Assembly: GCA_963580455.1 (NCBI GenBank)
Contig: OY756957.1
Location: forward strand, 26,442,501 to 26,506,500
Origin: Euonymus europaeus
Taxonomy: Eukaryota; Streptophyta; Magnoliopsida; Celastrales; Celastraceae
Direction: 5' to 3'
DNA: 64,000 bases
Made by a program: the position numbers and the translations under genes. Under the pieces are notes generated by a model. The model saw nothing but the letters and a program-made list of their open reading frames with translations, was not told the DNA's origin and did no database searches. Below, one piece after another: positions 1 through 10,592 of the stretch (the first letter of the stretch is position 1; each line of letters begins with the position of its first letter).

Positions 1-57
1 ACGAGAAACAATAGCTTTGATAGGGGCTGTACTCACAGAGTCAGTAGAATCAGACAT
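1..57 (-). CDS. Copia Gag N-terminus (partial)
   Basis: The ATG at 57 opens a minus-strand frame of 19 codons beginning MSDSTDSVST that runs off the window start. A short Ser/Thr-rich N-terminus placed after a tRNA-iMet primer site is what copia gag genes show. Too little is present to see the UBN2-type gag domain itself, so the call rests on position behind the primer-binding site. Whether the element is intact cannot be judged. Confidence 0.5.
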   Translation of the reverse strand, partial: MSDSTDSVSTAPIKAIVSR

Positions 58-628
58 TCTGAATACTAGCAATAAAAGAAGCACTCAAAGGCTGAGGTCA
101 AGGAACAATAACCAGTGATGATTCAACAGCAAACAAACAAAGCTGAAGCCCAAAAACAACAATGTCGATAGATAACTTCAGCAGCCAGATCAATATTCCA
201 AGCAAAAAAAAAGACAATTAATGTGACAAACCGAGCTAAAATTCCAGAGAACAATGTCGAATGTCGAGAAAGAACCTCAGCAACCAGATCAAGAGTCCAA
301 GCAAAACAAACAGCTCAGGTAACAAACCAGAGCCCAAAAATTTGATATCCAGAGCAATACATAACCAGACAGCCCAGAAAATACACGAAGGAAGCAAGCA
401 ATTGGAAGATGCAGAGGTAACAAGAGAACCAGAATCAGTTCACAGCAGTTTAGACAGAGAAAGCGCGAGCAGCAGAAGGAAATAACAGGTAAATGAAGAG
501 CCGAGTGAAGAATCGATGACGCAGGTGAGTTTTTGGTCGATCATCGTCGCAGAGAGGCTGACGGAAGTCATCGTCGCAACTCAGCGACCTCGCGTCGTCA
601 TCGGAAGCGGAGGTGACGATCTTCCCGG

Positions 629-640
629 GCTCCGATACCA
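629..640 (-). other. tRNA-iMet primer-binding site of the copia element
   Basis: On the minus strand this reads TGGTATCGGAGC, one base away from the usual plant retrotransposon site TGGTATCAGAGC, which is complementary to the initiator methionine tRNA 3' end. It lies about 570 bases upstream of the gag ATG at 57, the expected order. Confidence 0.7.
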
Positions 641-781
641 AGTTAACCAATAAAGTAGAACTCAGGGGAGCTATATGGCAGTGCACAGTAAGCAGGCAGT
701 AAGCAGAGAGAGGAGAAGAAGAGGAGTTTCGTATATTATTTCCAAAGAAGAGGAGAACCTTAGAAAAAGGGAGACATAACA

Positions 782-1552
782 AGCACAAATACTAAAATAC
801 CCTTACAATATTTAACAAAAATGATGAGGTGACGATTCCTACCCTGTAATATTGGAAACTGGTTGCTGAAATCGTGCCATTGAAGCTAGCCACCCGGAAC
901 AACTGTTTTAATAATTAAACCTGGAAATAGTAACCTGCTGATCAGATTACGAAATGCTATTCAATAAATGAGTAAGAGATTAGTGTGTGGAAAGAAGAAA
1001 ATGTCTGATTCCTTGACTCAAGACAATTGTTCGAATCGATGGGAAAGATGAAGGAATTGCCACCCTTGGAATGCCTCCTCTCTGCCCTCTGTATTCTGGA
1101 AAATCTAGAATGGTATCTGGTGGTTCGGGTTTAGTCTTTAACCATAAAAAGTTATTGTTCCCACTGCCACGTCAGCTGGGCCCATTTCTGCAAATCCCGC
1201 AACTCGCGGCCGCGCTTAGGTCTCGCCTGGCTCACTTTTACCCAGAATTCAACCTTTTCAAATAAATAGCATTCAGCTGTACCTGTCATTAAATCACACA
1301 ATTGAATAGTATTTTGTGCTAGAAACCTCATAAAGATTGGGTATTTATTATTTAACATCATAAACATGAGTACATTTTGCACTCACCATATTTATTGTTC
1401 GATCAAAATGAATTAAAAGCAATAGAAATTATGAATTAGTTAGAGTCTTTATACTTGTAGAACATTTGAGCATGCATGTAATATGATTAGACGTGATTAT
1501 CCTTGAGTTGAATTGATGGTTATTTAGTTGCTCATATTTGTTACTGCACCAG
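782..1552. other. Probable intron or flanking DNA, no gene seen
   Basis: Between the copia end and the last geranylgeranyltransferase exon I see no exon of that gene. The stretch preceding 1553 ends in a weak pyrimidine tract and AG, so at least its 3' part is intron. A short stretch near 1040-1130 reads faintly like a leucine-rich-repeat fragment but is too short to call. Confidence 0.4.
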
Positions 1553-1702
1553 TATGGTGGATTCAGTAAATTCCCTGGAGAGCTGCCCGATCTATACCAC
1601 TCCTACTATGGATATACTGCATTCAGCATCATGGAAGAACCTGGCCTCAACCCACTCTCTGTTGAATTGGGAATAACAGATCTTTCTGTTTTGGGAATCT
1701 AA
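1553..1702 (+). CDS. GGB: Protein geranylgeranyltransferase type-1 beta subunit, last exon
   Basis: This is the final 49 codons of the beta subunit of GGTase-I, the cytosolic heterodimer that attaches geranylgeranyl to CaaX proteins such as Rho-type GTPases. The exon starts after an AG at 1551-1552 with YGGFSKFPGELPD, continues through LYHSYYGY and EEPGLNPL, and stops with TAA at 1700-1702. The GGFSK repeat and the LYHSYYG stretch belong to the last alpha-alpha repeat of the prenyltransferase barrel; the histidine is in the position of a zinc ligand of the family. No earlier exon is visible in 1-1552; the preceding part of the gene should lie left of the window, beyond the copia element. Without that part I cannot tell whether the gene is intact or is a fragment left by the insertion. 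Confidence 0.85.
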   Translation, partial: YGGFSKFPGELPDLYHSYYGYTAFSIMEEPGLNPLSVELGITDLSVLGI

Positions 1703-2107
1703 CTGGTTATTCTTCATCTTATTGGCGCGTGCTGATGCAGAGGATTGTTTCTGGTCCGATTCAAAACTGTATCATGTTGATTTTATGTTCATTTATCGAA
1801 GGCTATATATCATCATAAGCATCATAATATAGGCATCTTTGTTTATTAGCTATACATTGCTAATGTTTCTTTTCTTTAAATAATTTGTCGAGAGAATATA
1901 TTGTTTCATGGGCAATGACAGTAAGATCTTCATTTCTTCTCCAGTTCCTTCCCGCTTGGTCTTCTCTTTTTAGAAGATTTGTTGCTTGCTGCACTGCTTA
2001 ATTCATATTTTCATTTTGCATTATGTTCTTCTCAATGTTGAACATAATGATGATGCTTGACAGAGCATAGAACTATAGATTATGACAATCAAAATGTGGT
2101 TTCTGCA
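1703..2107. other. 3' UTR and downstream DNA of the GGB gene
   Basis: AT-rich sequence without a coding pattern. It contains several AATAAA-like stretches and is probably the 3' untranslated and termination region of the geranylgeranyltransferase gene. Confidence 0.35.
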
Positions 2108-2318
2108 TGATAAGTAATTGGCTCCCCAAACACCCCACACTATCTTCATAGGCCCAACCCCCACCCACACATGGGCTGAGATATTTTCCAAAGGCCTAAC
2201 AGACCAGTGAAGCCATATCCTTTCAAGTTCGCTTTAGCAAACTCTGGGTACTAGTGTGGGAAGGTCCAATTCTTATCTATTGCACTTCAAAGTCTGATCT
2301 TACCAATGTGGAATATCA
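2108..2318 (-). repeat. TRIM LTR, left copy (3' LTR)
   Basis: This is a 211-base direct repeat of 2492-2702 with many substitutions. On the minus strand it starts TGATATTCCACATTGG, a start resembling that of several plant TRIM families as I remember them. Confidence 0.7.
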
Positions 2319-2491
2319 TATCAATACTCACCCCTTGAAGATCAACATCCATGTTGGTTGAGCACCATGGTCGAATACTCCAAAGGAAACCTTCGTTGCT
2401 CAAGTACCATGGCTGGCCACTCAGCAGACCTAGCCCCAAGGGTGAGTAGACATACTATAATCATAATTGGCAAGGACCCCTTCGATACCAT

Positions 2492-2702
2492 TGATAAGTA
2501 ACTGGCCCCCCAAACATCCTAGTGGTTCTATAGGCCCAACCCCTACCCATACATGTGCTGAGATGTTCTCAAAAGGCTCAATAGGCCAGTGAAATCATAC
2601 CCTTTTAAGTCCACTTTAGAAAACGCTGAGTACTAATGTAGGAAGCTCCAATTTTTATCTACTGCATTTGAAAGCCTGATCTTACTGATGTGAAATATAT
2701 CA
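2492..2702 (-). repeat. TRIM LTR, right copy (5' LTR)
   Basis: The same length as the left repeat and recognisably the same sequence. The primer-binding-like site immediately to its left fixes it as the 5' LTR of a minus-strand element. Confidence 0.7.
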
Positions 2703-3763
2703 CTACATCATGCAGCTTTGTGACAGAAGTCTTGGTTACTAGTCACACATCTCCTGTAATTATCTTTAGGTCTTTTGAGACTAAAATTCACTCTTCAAGA
2801 TGTACTGAAAGGTAAAACTCTCATGTCTTGTCACAACAAAATTCTCAGATTCTCAAGAGAGATTTCACTTTACATGGTTTCATGTCCATCTTTGCTTTAG
2901 TTTTTTAACCTGTCCAATTTACACAGGAAATCATTAGCTTTCACACTCATTCTTTGTTAATGGTTAACAAAGTTAATAGATTATAATCATCATCATATGG
3001 TGCTGGATATCTTTGTTCCATGAGGTCCCATACTGGCTTGATCATCCATGTTAGACGCTTTAGTGATCTGAGAAAAGCTATTCCATGAGAGCAACTCTTC
3101 GGTCTATAAGCACGAGCCATTTTCACGGGTAAGTCTATCTGCTGTTGTTTAGGAAAAAGGCCAAAGGCATCTCATTATGACAAGTCCACTACCTTTCAAC
3201 ATTTTTGTCTCCTTTTTTGAATAGTGAAATCCTCTTGCCTTTTACAAAACAAGATAAAACCCTAATCTACCTACTTCTTTAGCCCATTAAAAATTCTCTC
3301 AATGTCCTGTCTCAGATGTTCATCAAGCAAATAAAAATCATTTTGTACAAAAAGCTGGAGTGGTTAGTAAAATACTAATAAAGTGTAAGGACATGACAAC
3401 AATGTTAGATTATGATACAAGCATGGACGAAGGGGAGGGAAAGGGAACAAATATCAAAGAAGGTGGTGTTGGTCTTAGAATAATATCTTTTTCTACAGTG
3501 CTCTCTCTGGACAAGAACATCACTGCATCAGTAGTACCATCATTCACAAGTATGATTACAGGTATTGGACAGCTCAGGAGACATGGAGATTGAATAAAAC
3601 AAAACCCCACAAGTCCCCCACGCACCAAGTCCACCTTTCAACAGCATTTTGCAGAGGATGTCTCCCTCCTCAAACTCCTTTTTGATTAGCAAAACCTCAC
3701 AAAAAAGTAAAGGAAAACCAGTAATTAAAAGTAAATTAAGCTAAACCATTTCGGTTTTGTGGG
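2703..3763. other. Intergenic region, no gene seen
   Basis: No conserved coding pattern on either strand. Short open frames around 3360-3630 overlap on both strands and show no family resemblance. The right part is probably 3' UTR of the minus-strand gene ending at 3764. Confidence 0.4.
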
Positions 3764-4726
3764 TCATGTAGCTCTAGTGAAAACTTGAACTCTGTCTGTT
3801 GCTGCTGATATGGATGTTGTTGTTGGTGATGAATTGAGGGGAAGTACCTGTGAATTGCCACCTGAGTACTGTTGTGGTAGTTGGTGATGATGGTGTTTAA
3901 CCTCTCTTTCTTTGTTTCTATCAACAATGATTGTGATAAAAGAACTATCTTCCTCTTCCTTGAAAAACTTTGAACCGGAGAGAATTTGCTCATCATGATG
4001 AGAAAACCCATCATGACTATTCACTTTCTTCTCAGCTTCTTCAATCAGTTTTTTCTTGTACAGTTTCTCCTCTGCATCCTGCAAGAACTGGAACTTGGGA
4101 GGGGGTGATGACCTTATTCTGTTGAATTCTGCATCAGTGGATGATTCAAAGAGAGGATTGAATCCCAAAGGTGTAAGTGGAGGTGTGAAAAGTGATGGAG
4201 AAGCAAGAGGAGTAAGATAAGGAGTCTCCCCTGTGAGAATCAAATCACTGAGGCTCCTACCTCTTGACCCTTTTGCACTCTTGGACTTGGCATCTTCAGA
4301 CTCCAAGTCTTCTTTTGTTTCTTCCACGATTGTGAAGAGAAATCTTGGTGGCCCTGACATGCTGTTCAGCCTCAATAGTTCTGTCTCCATATCATCATTA
4401 TTACCATAAGAATTGAACAGAAAATCTTTGTTTGAGTGCAAATCGTGAATCTGTGCTTCTGGTTCGTGGACAAGAGTCTCTGTGACTCTCATAGAAGAGC
4501 ACAGTTGTTGGGGGTTCAAAGCTGTGTGGCTCAACGAAGATGGTTTTCTCCAACAAAACATAAACAGAAGCTGCTTTGCTGGACTGCTATAACGATCATC
4601 TTCAATTTCTCTGTTTGTGATCCTCTTCTTCCACCATAAAAGGTAGTAAAGTTCAGCAACAAGAGCCAACAAAAGACACCCAAAAACAACACTCAAACCA
4701 AGTCCTACACTACTCAAAGACTTCAT
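3764..4726 (-). CDS. Single-pass membrane protein of unknown function
   Basis: This encodes 320 residues without introns. The start is the Met of MKSLSSVGLGLS: directly after it comes a hydrophobic segment (about residues 6-28, rich in Leu, Val and Ala) followed by YYLLWWKKR, a signal-anchor with a positive cytosolic flank. Upstream in-frame codons would put the segment in mid-protein and look like leader. The remainder is polar: a GPPRFLFTI block (about 130-140), an acidic stretch, a Ser/Thr/Pro-rich part containing LTPLASPSLFTPPLTPLGFN, a charged helical stretch near FLQDAEEKLYKKK, and a His-rich tail. I recognise this as a plant-specific family without a known function. On the minus strand a GT donor near 4870 in the upstream leader suggests a 5' UTR intron. 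It may be a plasma-membrane or endomembrane protein regulated by phosphorylation; that is inference. Confidence 0.8.
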   Translation of the reverse strand: MKSLSSVGLGLSVVFGCLLLALVAELYYLLWWKKRITNREIEDDRYSSPAKQLLFMFCWRKPSSLSHTALNPQQLCSSMRVTETLVHEPEAQIHDLHSNKDFLFNSYGNNDDMETELLRLNSMSGPPRFLFTIVEETKEDLESEDAKSKSAKGSRGRSLSDLILTGETPYLTPLASPSLFTPPLTPLGFNPLFESSTDAEFNRIRSSPPPKFQFLQDAEEKLYKKKLIEEAEKKVNSHDGFSHHDEQILSGSKFFKEEEDSSFITIIVDRNKEREVKHHHHQLPQQYSGGNSQVLPLNSSPTTTSISAATDRVQVFTRAT

Positions 4727-7700
4727 CTTTTGCCTCCAAATCACATCAAAAGATGAAAACAACTGATCTTCCTTCAAAACCCACCAAAAATACTCAAACC
4801 CACAAAGCACATAACAATTACTGTATCTGTCTTGAAAACACAAGAAAGAAACGAGAAAAAAAGGGCTTACTTTAAACTTCTGTATTGTCCAAATCTTCCC
4901 TGAACATAAGCCAAGACTGAAAACCACCCAGTTGTTCTACTTTTGACTGAAACTCAAATGAAACTGTTTACTGCAGCCTGAAAGATGGAAGAGCCAGCTT
5001 TAACTGCAAACAGAAAAACCCAAAAAAAAAACTAATTGCGTTTTAACTCCCTGTGCTTATCAACAAAAAAGTGCAGAGACCAAGAAACCCACCAGCTAAA
5101 ACATTCCAAAAGAGCCCTCTTTTTGTCTGAAAATCACATCCTAAAATCATGAGCCATGATTATACAAGCTTTTTACTCTAAACCCCACTCTAACAAATCG
5201 CACATTACACATCTTTTAGGCATACATAGCATATTCCAAGTAGACCCACAAAGATCTTACTAAAAAATCTATTGGTACTCTGAGTTTTAAGAGTGATATA
5301 ACACACCAGGTGTTGGGAGGTTTAACAAAAAGATAAAAAAGAAACGAAAGCTGATGGGGCAAAAGTCGGCAAGTAAATTCATATATGGCTGTGAGGTCTC
5401 GTCCTTCCACAGATGCTAACATGGGATCACAAATAAAAATGAAAGTGATCGGTCACTGAAACAGTCAATGTTGTCACTAGTTTACCATACTACCCTTTCC
5501 TTGATATGGTTTTTTTGTTGGCATGGTTCAGATACATCCGAGGGTAGTTTAGGGAATTTAATATGTATGGGAATCTTTGTTAACTTTAATATTCAAAAGT
5601 TATGTTTTCAAATACATTATAATATCAGTGTTTGAAAATATTGTATATATGCTTATAAAGTATGTCAAGGTATTGCTTGCAAGTTTTGATTCATTGACGT
5701 TGATAAGCAAACGCTTTATTGTTAGCTTATGATGCAAATGCAAGCCCATAAAGAAAGGGATTTGATCAACTAAACTCATATATGTTTATATTTCTGGACA
5801 TATATATTAGCAAGAAATCATGAAATCGAACCGTTTGGTCGGATTTTCAAAAAAATAAAAATATATTTTCATTAAAATCGACTGAAAATAATAAAAAAAA
5901 ACATAACCAACTACACAATTTGATCAAATTTTTTTTTTTAAAAAAAGACCAACATCAACCATTAAGGCATCGACACCCCTACCAAAAATGGGGTTGGTGA
6001 GGCTGAACAGCCCATTGGGTCAAGGTTGAATGGAAAAGAGGCATATAGTGAGCCCATTAGAAATAATTTAATTGTTGGGTTGGGCCTCATGAGGGAGCCG
6101 AGGGACAACAATTTAGGCTTTGCGAGTATGAAAGGCATGGTGAGACACACAAACTCTATGTAAAGGCAAAGAGGTGTGGAGAGAGCCCAATACTCTCGAC
6201 TCGTGAGATAATATGACTTGTGTCAACTAAATTTGGTAAATTGACCAAAACAATTAGAAAATTACACCAAATTTTTTTTAAAAAAAAATGATATGTAACC
6301 CATATTTTGGTAACTCATAATATATAATTCATATATAATTATTTTCTTAAATTTTTTATTATAATTAATTATTCTACTGCTTTAATCAAGAAAAATGATA
6401 TGTAACCCATAAATTATGAAACCAAAGGTTCGAATAAAAAAAATGCAAATTAGTAAGTCATTATTTATTTCCTAAAAGTTCGATCCAGCAAAAAAATAAA
6501 ACTCTCAATATTTGTTCTCATGTGATATAACTCTGCCAAAAAGGAAAATAAAATAATTATTTCTTACCTTAAAGAGATATATGAAATGCCCCTTTTGACC
6601 CTTTTTGGTCACTTTTTAGGTGAAGATTACGGTTTGGTACAAAAGTGCGATTATACGAATACAGTTTTTATACTTTGTACTATGAGAAGAGACCACGAAA
6701 GACGTCTCATTTCCGAACGACAACAAAAGAAAGACGTCCATTGGACAACAAACGGAGATATCCACCGTCACCGTGAACTAACGCCATCTATCTGGCGACG
6801 GTAGCATTATTTCTAGCCGGCTTCACGTGCACGAGTATTGTTTCGGTTCCTGATAGAAGTAAAGCTAGTCAAAGAATGGCAGCCACCCAAAAAGTAGCAG
6901 ATTGATAGTGAACAACGTAGTAAGTCAGCCAGACAATCTAATGCGTGGATTAACCGTGTAATAATAACAAATCGTCGTTTGACCATTGTTTTGATTGTCA
7001 TCACCTTTAAAAGAATTTTTCGACTCTCAACAACTCAATCCACCTCTAATCCACCGTTAATACTCGCTTAAATCATAAAAAAAAAATGTGTTCGAAAGAT
7101 GGAAGCCAATGTGAAGGAAAAGTGTTAAATTCGGCCTATTCCAATGACACATTCTTGTACCGCCATCACCGTTAGACTTCTTAAAATGAGGCGCATTTAA
7201 TCCAACCATTTTCGATAAAAACGGCCATTAGAGTCCGACGGCTGAACCTCTGTGTCGAATTTGAAAGTTTTTTGAATTTTTCAAAAATGGTCTAGTCATT
7301 ATTCTTATGTGGCATGCCACATCACTTATGTAAGATTTTGGATGAAAATGCTAAGTATGGTTAGCATTTTCTTAAAAAAAGTGTTGTTTCGATGACTGAA
7401 AAATAGGGTTTTTGCAATCTGATCATTGACAATAAGTGTTTTCGATTTCTTCGCCGAATATTTCAATTTTAGACTAGTAAATGAGTCTGGCAAAATTATT
7501 GTCAAAATTCGCTAACCTGCCCTAGCGGAGTCAATGATGTGAAAAAATTCTGTGACATGCTTTTATGAATTCTCACACATATATGAACATGAAATCTACG
7601 CCGAGGGTATTTTCAATGGTTGAACTTTGATGAACTATCAAAATTATATTGAAATGTGTTTTGTTAATGTGGTTGTAATGAAAGACGCATTGTACTGATA

Positions 7701-8100
7701 TTAATGAATATGTGGCTTGATTTTTTGTAATAAAGATGAGATCTAATATTGTTTGATGTAAAAAATTGATGGGGACAACATAGAGGGAAATAAATTTGTT
7801 GACTTGACTAAAATGAGGAGGTGAATTTGCCTATATTAAAAGACATATTTTGTTGATATCAATAAATGTGTAAGATCACTTTTATGTAATAGGATTCAAT
7901 ATGTAATTTGAATGGCTCAATAAAATTTGCTCATTCCATTTACCTGATGTTTGTTTGCAAATAGGTCATTGAATAAACATTATCACACTAATACAACAAT
8001 ACAGAGTGTAAAAGGCCATTGGGGTCGGATCTTATCCGGTCCGCAAAAAAGCTATCGGCCCGATAATGAACGAGTCGGGCCGAGTTTTAGAGACACGTTT
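4727..8100. other. Long intergenic region with scattered repeats
   Basis: The right of the membrane-protein gene holds its leader and promoter (to about 5200). From about 5500 the DNA is AT-rich with no coding pattern. Short frames at 5962-6150, 6586-6804 and 6813-7004 have no recognisable family. A dispersed repeat lies at 7650-7915. The part after about 8000 is the promoter of the HSP20-like gene. Confidence 0.4.
7650..7915. repeat. Dispersed AT-rich repeat, copy 1
   Basis: Recognisably the same sequence as 52694-52985 in the same orientation: shared blocks include TTTTGTTAATGTG, TGATTTTTTGTAATAAAGATGAGAT-like, and TTATGTAATA followed by ATTCAATA. Copies are strongly diverged. No ORF and no clear ends, so the family is unknown. 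Confidence 0.6.
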
Positions 8101-9089
8101 ACACTGTACACCCCTAATTGAAATAATACTTTTACGGCTTCACTCAAACTCCGTCTCCCTAACTCCGTTACTTTCTCCTCTCTCTCCTCTGAAAAATGGG
8201 GATCCTTCGTGCAGGTCTCTGATTTCGTTGGAATCGAAGCCTCTCCTTTGGGTAATTTTCGAATCTGTTGTTGTTTTTATTCCTCTCTCTTTTTTTGTCT
8301 TTTATTTTCGTTTAAATTTTCTGGGCTAGGTTTTTATTCCTGGGTAATTGATTTGAATATGTACTTTTCGTTCTACGATTGGGAGGCTTGATAGATTCTA
8401 GGGCTTCTCGAATCGCTCTTGGTTATTGTTTATTTGTTAGGTTGGGGAGGAAGTGTGCAAGAACGATAGAAACTGAACTTCAAATGTTGAATATCCATGA
8501 TTGGGGATCTGAGAACAATTGAAAGGAAAATAAAAGTATGAAATCGAAAACTTTCGGTCAACTGAGCTTAATGGCACTTACGGTCTTGTGAAGGTGAGAT
8601 TTTTAAATACTCAGAAGTCAAAATTCATTGAAACAGATGGAGAAGCGTGATTTTTTGCGTTCTTTCATTTTGTTTCTTTTCCTCGCAAGATTTTTTTTTT
8701 TTTTTTTTTTGCTTTTCCAGAAATTGTTGTGTTCATAGCTTTATATGAATATATGTGATTTCAATGATGTAAAAAGAATAAGCTTATCGTCTTGATTGGA
8801 TTTCCTTGTTTGTTTCAGGACGGTGCATTTTGATGATGGTAGTACTTTGCTTGGCTATGCTGTTTGATGTTTGATGCTACTTTGTGATTTCTCCAAGGGT
8901 CCTTTTGTAGGTTTGAATCATGAAGATATCTATGAGTTGTCTGTTTGGTTTTGTTGATTGATACATCGTTGGCAAAATTTTCCAGTTTATGCTTTACTCG
9001 TAAAGGTGCTTGTAATGTTGTGACTGTTGGGATTGGAAGTTACTTACACCCAGAACCTAGAAAGTAGGAACATCGCAGGAGGAGAAAAC
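8101..9089 (+). other. Promoter edge and spliced 5' leader of the HSP20-like gene
   Basis: Pyrimidine-rich sequence at 8140-8200 (tctcctctctctcctct) looks like a plant transcript leader. Possible acceptors with long T tracts are at about 8720 and 8818 (TTGTTTCAG), so the leader probably contains one or more introns. No upstream coding exon was found. Exact transcript ends cannot be read from sequence. Confidence 0.45.
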
Positions 9090-10592
9090 ATGGGGGAGGC
9101 CGTCCTCACAACTTTGACCATAGAGAATTATCCTCCTTCCACGTTTTTGTCAATGGATTCAGGTTCTTTGTCACATGATGAATTGGAGAGAGAGATTAAC
9201 CGTTCAACGCTCTTTTCTCAGCCCCCTGATATTAATCTTCCATTGTCGTATGAGCCTAGCCCACCTCCCCTGACTTGGAATGACCCCTGTCCCTGTGACA
9301 TCTTGGATGCTGGCCTTGGGACTCAGATATACGAGGCTGAGGCAGTTGTTAACATCCCGAAAGTTGCACGAAAGTGTGCTAAGCGGATCGATGGTATGTG
9401 GGGCGCTTGGTTCTTCTTTAGTTTCTACTTCAAGCCTGTTTTAAATGACAAGTCCAAGTGTAAAATAACTTGGGACAGCAATTTTGTGTCTGGGTATGAG
9501 AAATCGGACTTGCAGCTTGATGCTTTCTTGGTTCAGCATGATATGGAGAACATGTACATGTGGGTTTTCAAGGAACGGCCTGAGAATGCACTGGGTAAGA
9601 TGCAGCTTAGGAGTTACATGAATGGGCATTCACGCCAAGGTGAGCGCCCATTTCCATTCAGTGTGGACAAGGGTTTTGTCCGTTCTCATAGGATGCAGAG
9701 GAAGCATTATAGGGGTCTTTCGAACCCTCAGTGTGTTCATGGGATTGAAGTTGTTCCGTCACCCAATCTCATGAATCTTGATGAGGAGGAAAAGAAAAGG
9801 TGGATGGAACTCACAGGCAGAGATATAAACTTCAGTATACCGCAAGAAGCTAGTGATTTTGGATCGTGGAGGAATCTTTCAAATGCTGAATTCGATGTTG
9901 AGCGGCCAACCCTCCCATTAAGGAGCGGTGTTAATCAGCACGCAAGAAAATTGCTGAATGGTAGTGGTTTGAATTTATCAACTCCATCAGACCATAGCAG
10001 TGGTGATGGAATGGATCTTTCCCCTGTCTCCAGCAAACGAAAGAGGGATTCCTTTGCAAATGGTAATGATGATGAAAGTTTGCCTAATCTGAATTCTGAC
10101 AGAGGTCTGGACATGAAAATCCACCCAGTTGAGCCAGCTTGGGTAAATGAGTTTAATGGCGTAATGAAGAATGTTTGTGGGCCTGTTACTGCAGCAAAAA
10201 CTATATATGAAGATGATGAAGGGTTCTTAATTATTGTCAGCTTACCCTTCGTGGATATACAGAGGGTGAAAGTTACTTGGAGGAACACCGACACAAATGG
10301 AATTGTAAAGATATCTTGTGTTAGTACGGCCTGTGTGCCATTTATTAAGAGACATGATAGGACATTTAAGCTAACAGATCCGGCACCAGAGCACTGTCCT
10401 CCAGGGGAATTTGTGAGGGAGATTCCCCTTCCAAACCGCATTCCCGAAGATGCAAAACTCGAAGCATATGGGGATGAGACAGGAACAATGCTCGAGATTA
10501 TTGTGCCTAAACTTCGTGTTGGACCAGAAGAACATGAGGTCCGTGTATGCTTTCGCCATTCTCCTTGGAGTGAAAGAACAATGCTGGCCTGA
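9090..10592 (+). CDS. HSP20-like (alpha-crystallin-fold) protein, FYD type
   Basis: One exon of 500 residues. ATG at 9090 is the first Met in frame and gives MGEAVLTTLTIENYPPST, the N-terminus typical of this plant family; the frame is open upstream but without a Met. The middle holds conserved blocks (CPCDILDAGL, GAWFFFSFYFKP, MWVFKERPENALGKMQLRSY) and a Ser-rich linker with a basic KRKR stretch near residue 315. The last third (about 346-484) is an alpha-crystallin-like beta-sandwich: DDEGFLIIVSLPFVD, VKVTWRNTD, REIPLPNRI and MLEIIVPKLR. Members are much longer than true small heat-shock proteins, and their biochemical role is poorly known; a chaperone-like function is inferred from the fold. 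No stop or frameshift was seen. In Arabidopsis the homologue is, from memory, At3g12570 (FYD). Confidence 0.88.
   Translation: MGEAVLTTLTIENYPPSTFLSMDSGSLSHDELEREINRSTLFSQPPDINLPLSYEPSPPPLTWNDPCPCDILDAGLGTQIYEAEAVVNIPKVARKCAKRIDGMWGAWFFFSFYFKPVLNDKSKCKITWDSNFVSGYEKSDLQLDAFLVQHDMENMYMWVFKERPENALGKMQLRSYMNGHSRQGERPFPFSVDKGFVRSHRMQRKHYRGLSNPQCVHGIEVVPSPNLMNLDEEEKKRWMELTGRDINFSIPQEASDFGSWRNLSNAEFDVERPTLPLRSGVNQHARKLLNGSGLNLSTPSDHSSGDGMDLSPVSSKRKRDSFANGNDDESLPNLNSDRGLDMKIHPVEPAWVNEFNGVMKNVCGPVTAAKTIYEDDEGFLIIVSLPFVDIQRVKVTWRNTDTNGIVKISCVSTACVPFIKRHDRTFKLTDPAPEHCPPGEFVREIPLPNRIPEDAKLEAYGDETGTMLEIIVPKLRVGPEEHEVRVCFRHSPWSERTMLA

Larger units (their letters stand above)
1..781 (-). mobile_element. 5' end of a Ty1/copia LTR retrotransposon, cut by window edge
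   Basis: Read on the minus strand, this holds a possible short LTR (781 down to about 641), a tRNA-iMet primer-binding site, a leader of about 570 bases and the first codons of gag. The rest of the element lies off the left edge. It sits upstream of the last exon of a geranylgeranyltransferase beta gene, so it is probably inserted in an intron or upstream part of that gene. The primer site and gag start are clear; the LTR limits are not, because no TG...CA pair can be confirmed without the other LTR. Confidence 0.6.
2108..2702 (-). mobile_element. TRIM (terminal-repeat retrotransposon in miniature)
   Basis: Two 211-base direct repeats (2108-2318 and 2492-2702) each begin TGATAAGTAA and end ATATCA. 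They enclose a 173-base internal part with no ORF. On the minus strand a primer-binding-like site (TGGTATCGAA, 2481-2490) lies one base inside the right repeat and a purine-rich tract (near 2325-2337) lies next to the left repeat, so the element points left. Flanking pentamers CTGCA (2103-2107) and CTACA (2703-2707) look like a target-site duplication with one mismatch. Repeats are diverged, so the insertion is old. It depends on other elements for mobility. Confidence 0.75.

Noticed and set aside
450..788. 112-codon minus-strand open frame over the copia LTR and leader
   Set aside because: It overlaps the primer-binding site and LTR region and matches no protein family; chance frame.
1040..1130. 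Short plus-strand stretch reading KMKELPPLECL, like a leucine-rich repeat of a resistance gene
   Set aside because: Only about 30 residues, no neighbouring repeats or NB-ARC motifs; too short to separate from chance.
3360..3634. Overlapping 70-77 codon frames on both strands
   Set aside because: No conserved motif, no splice or promoter context; mutual shadows.
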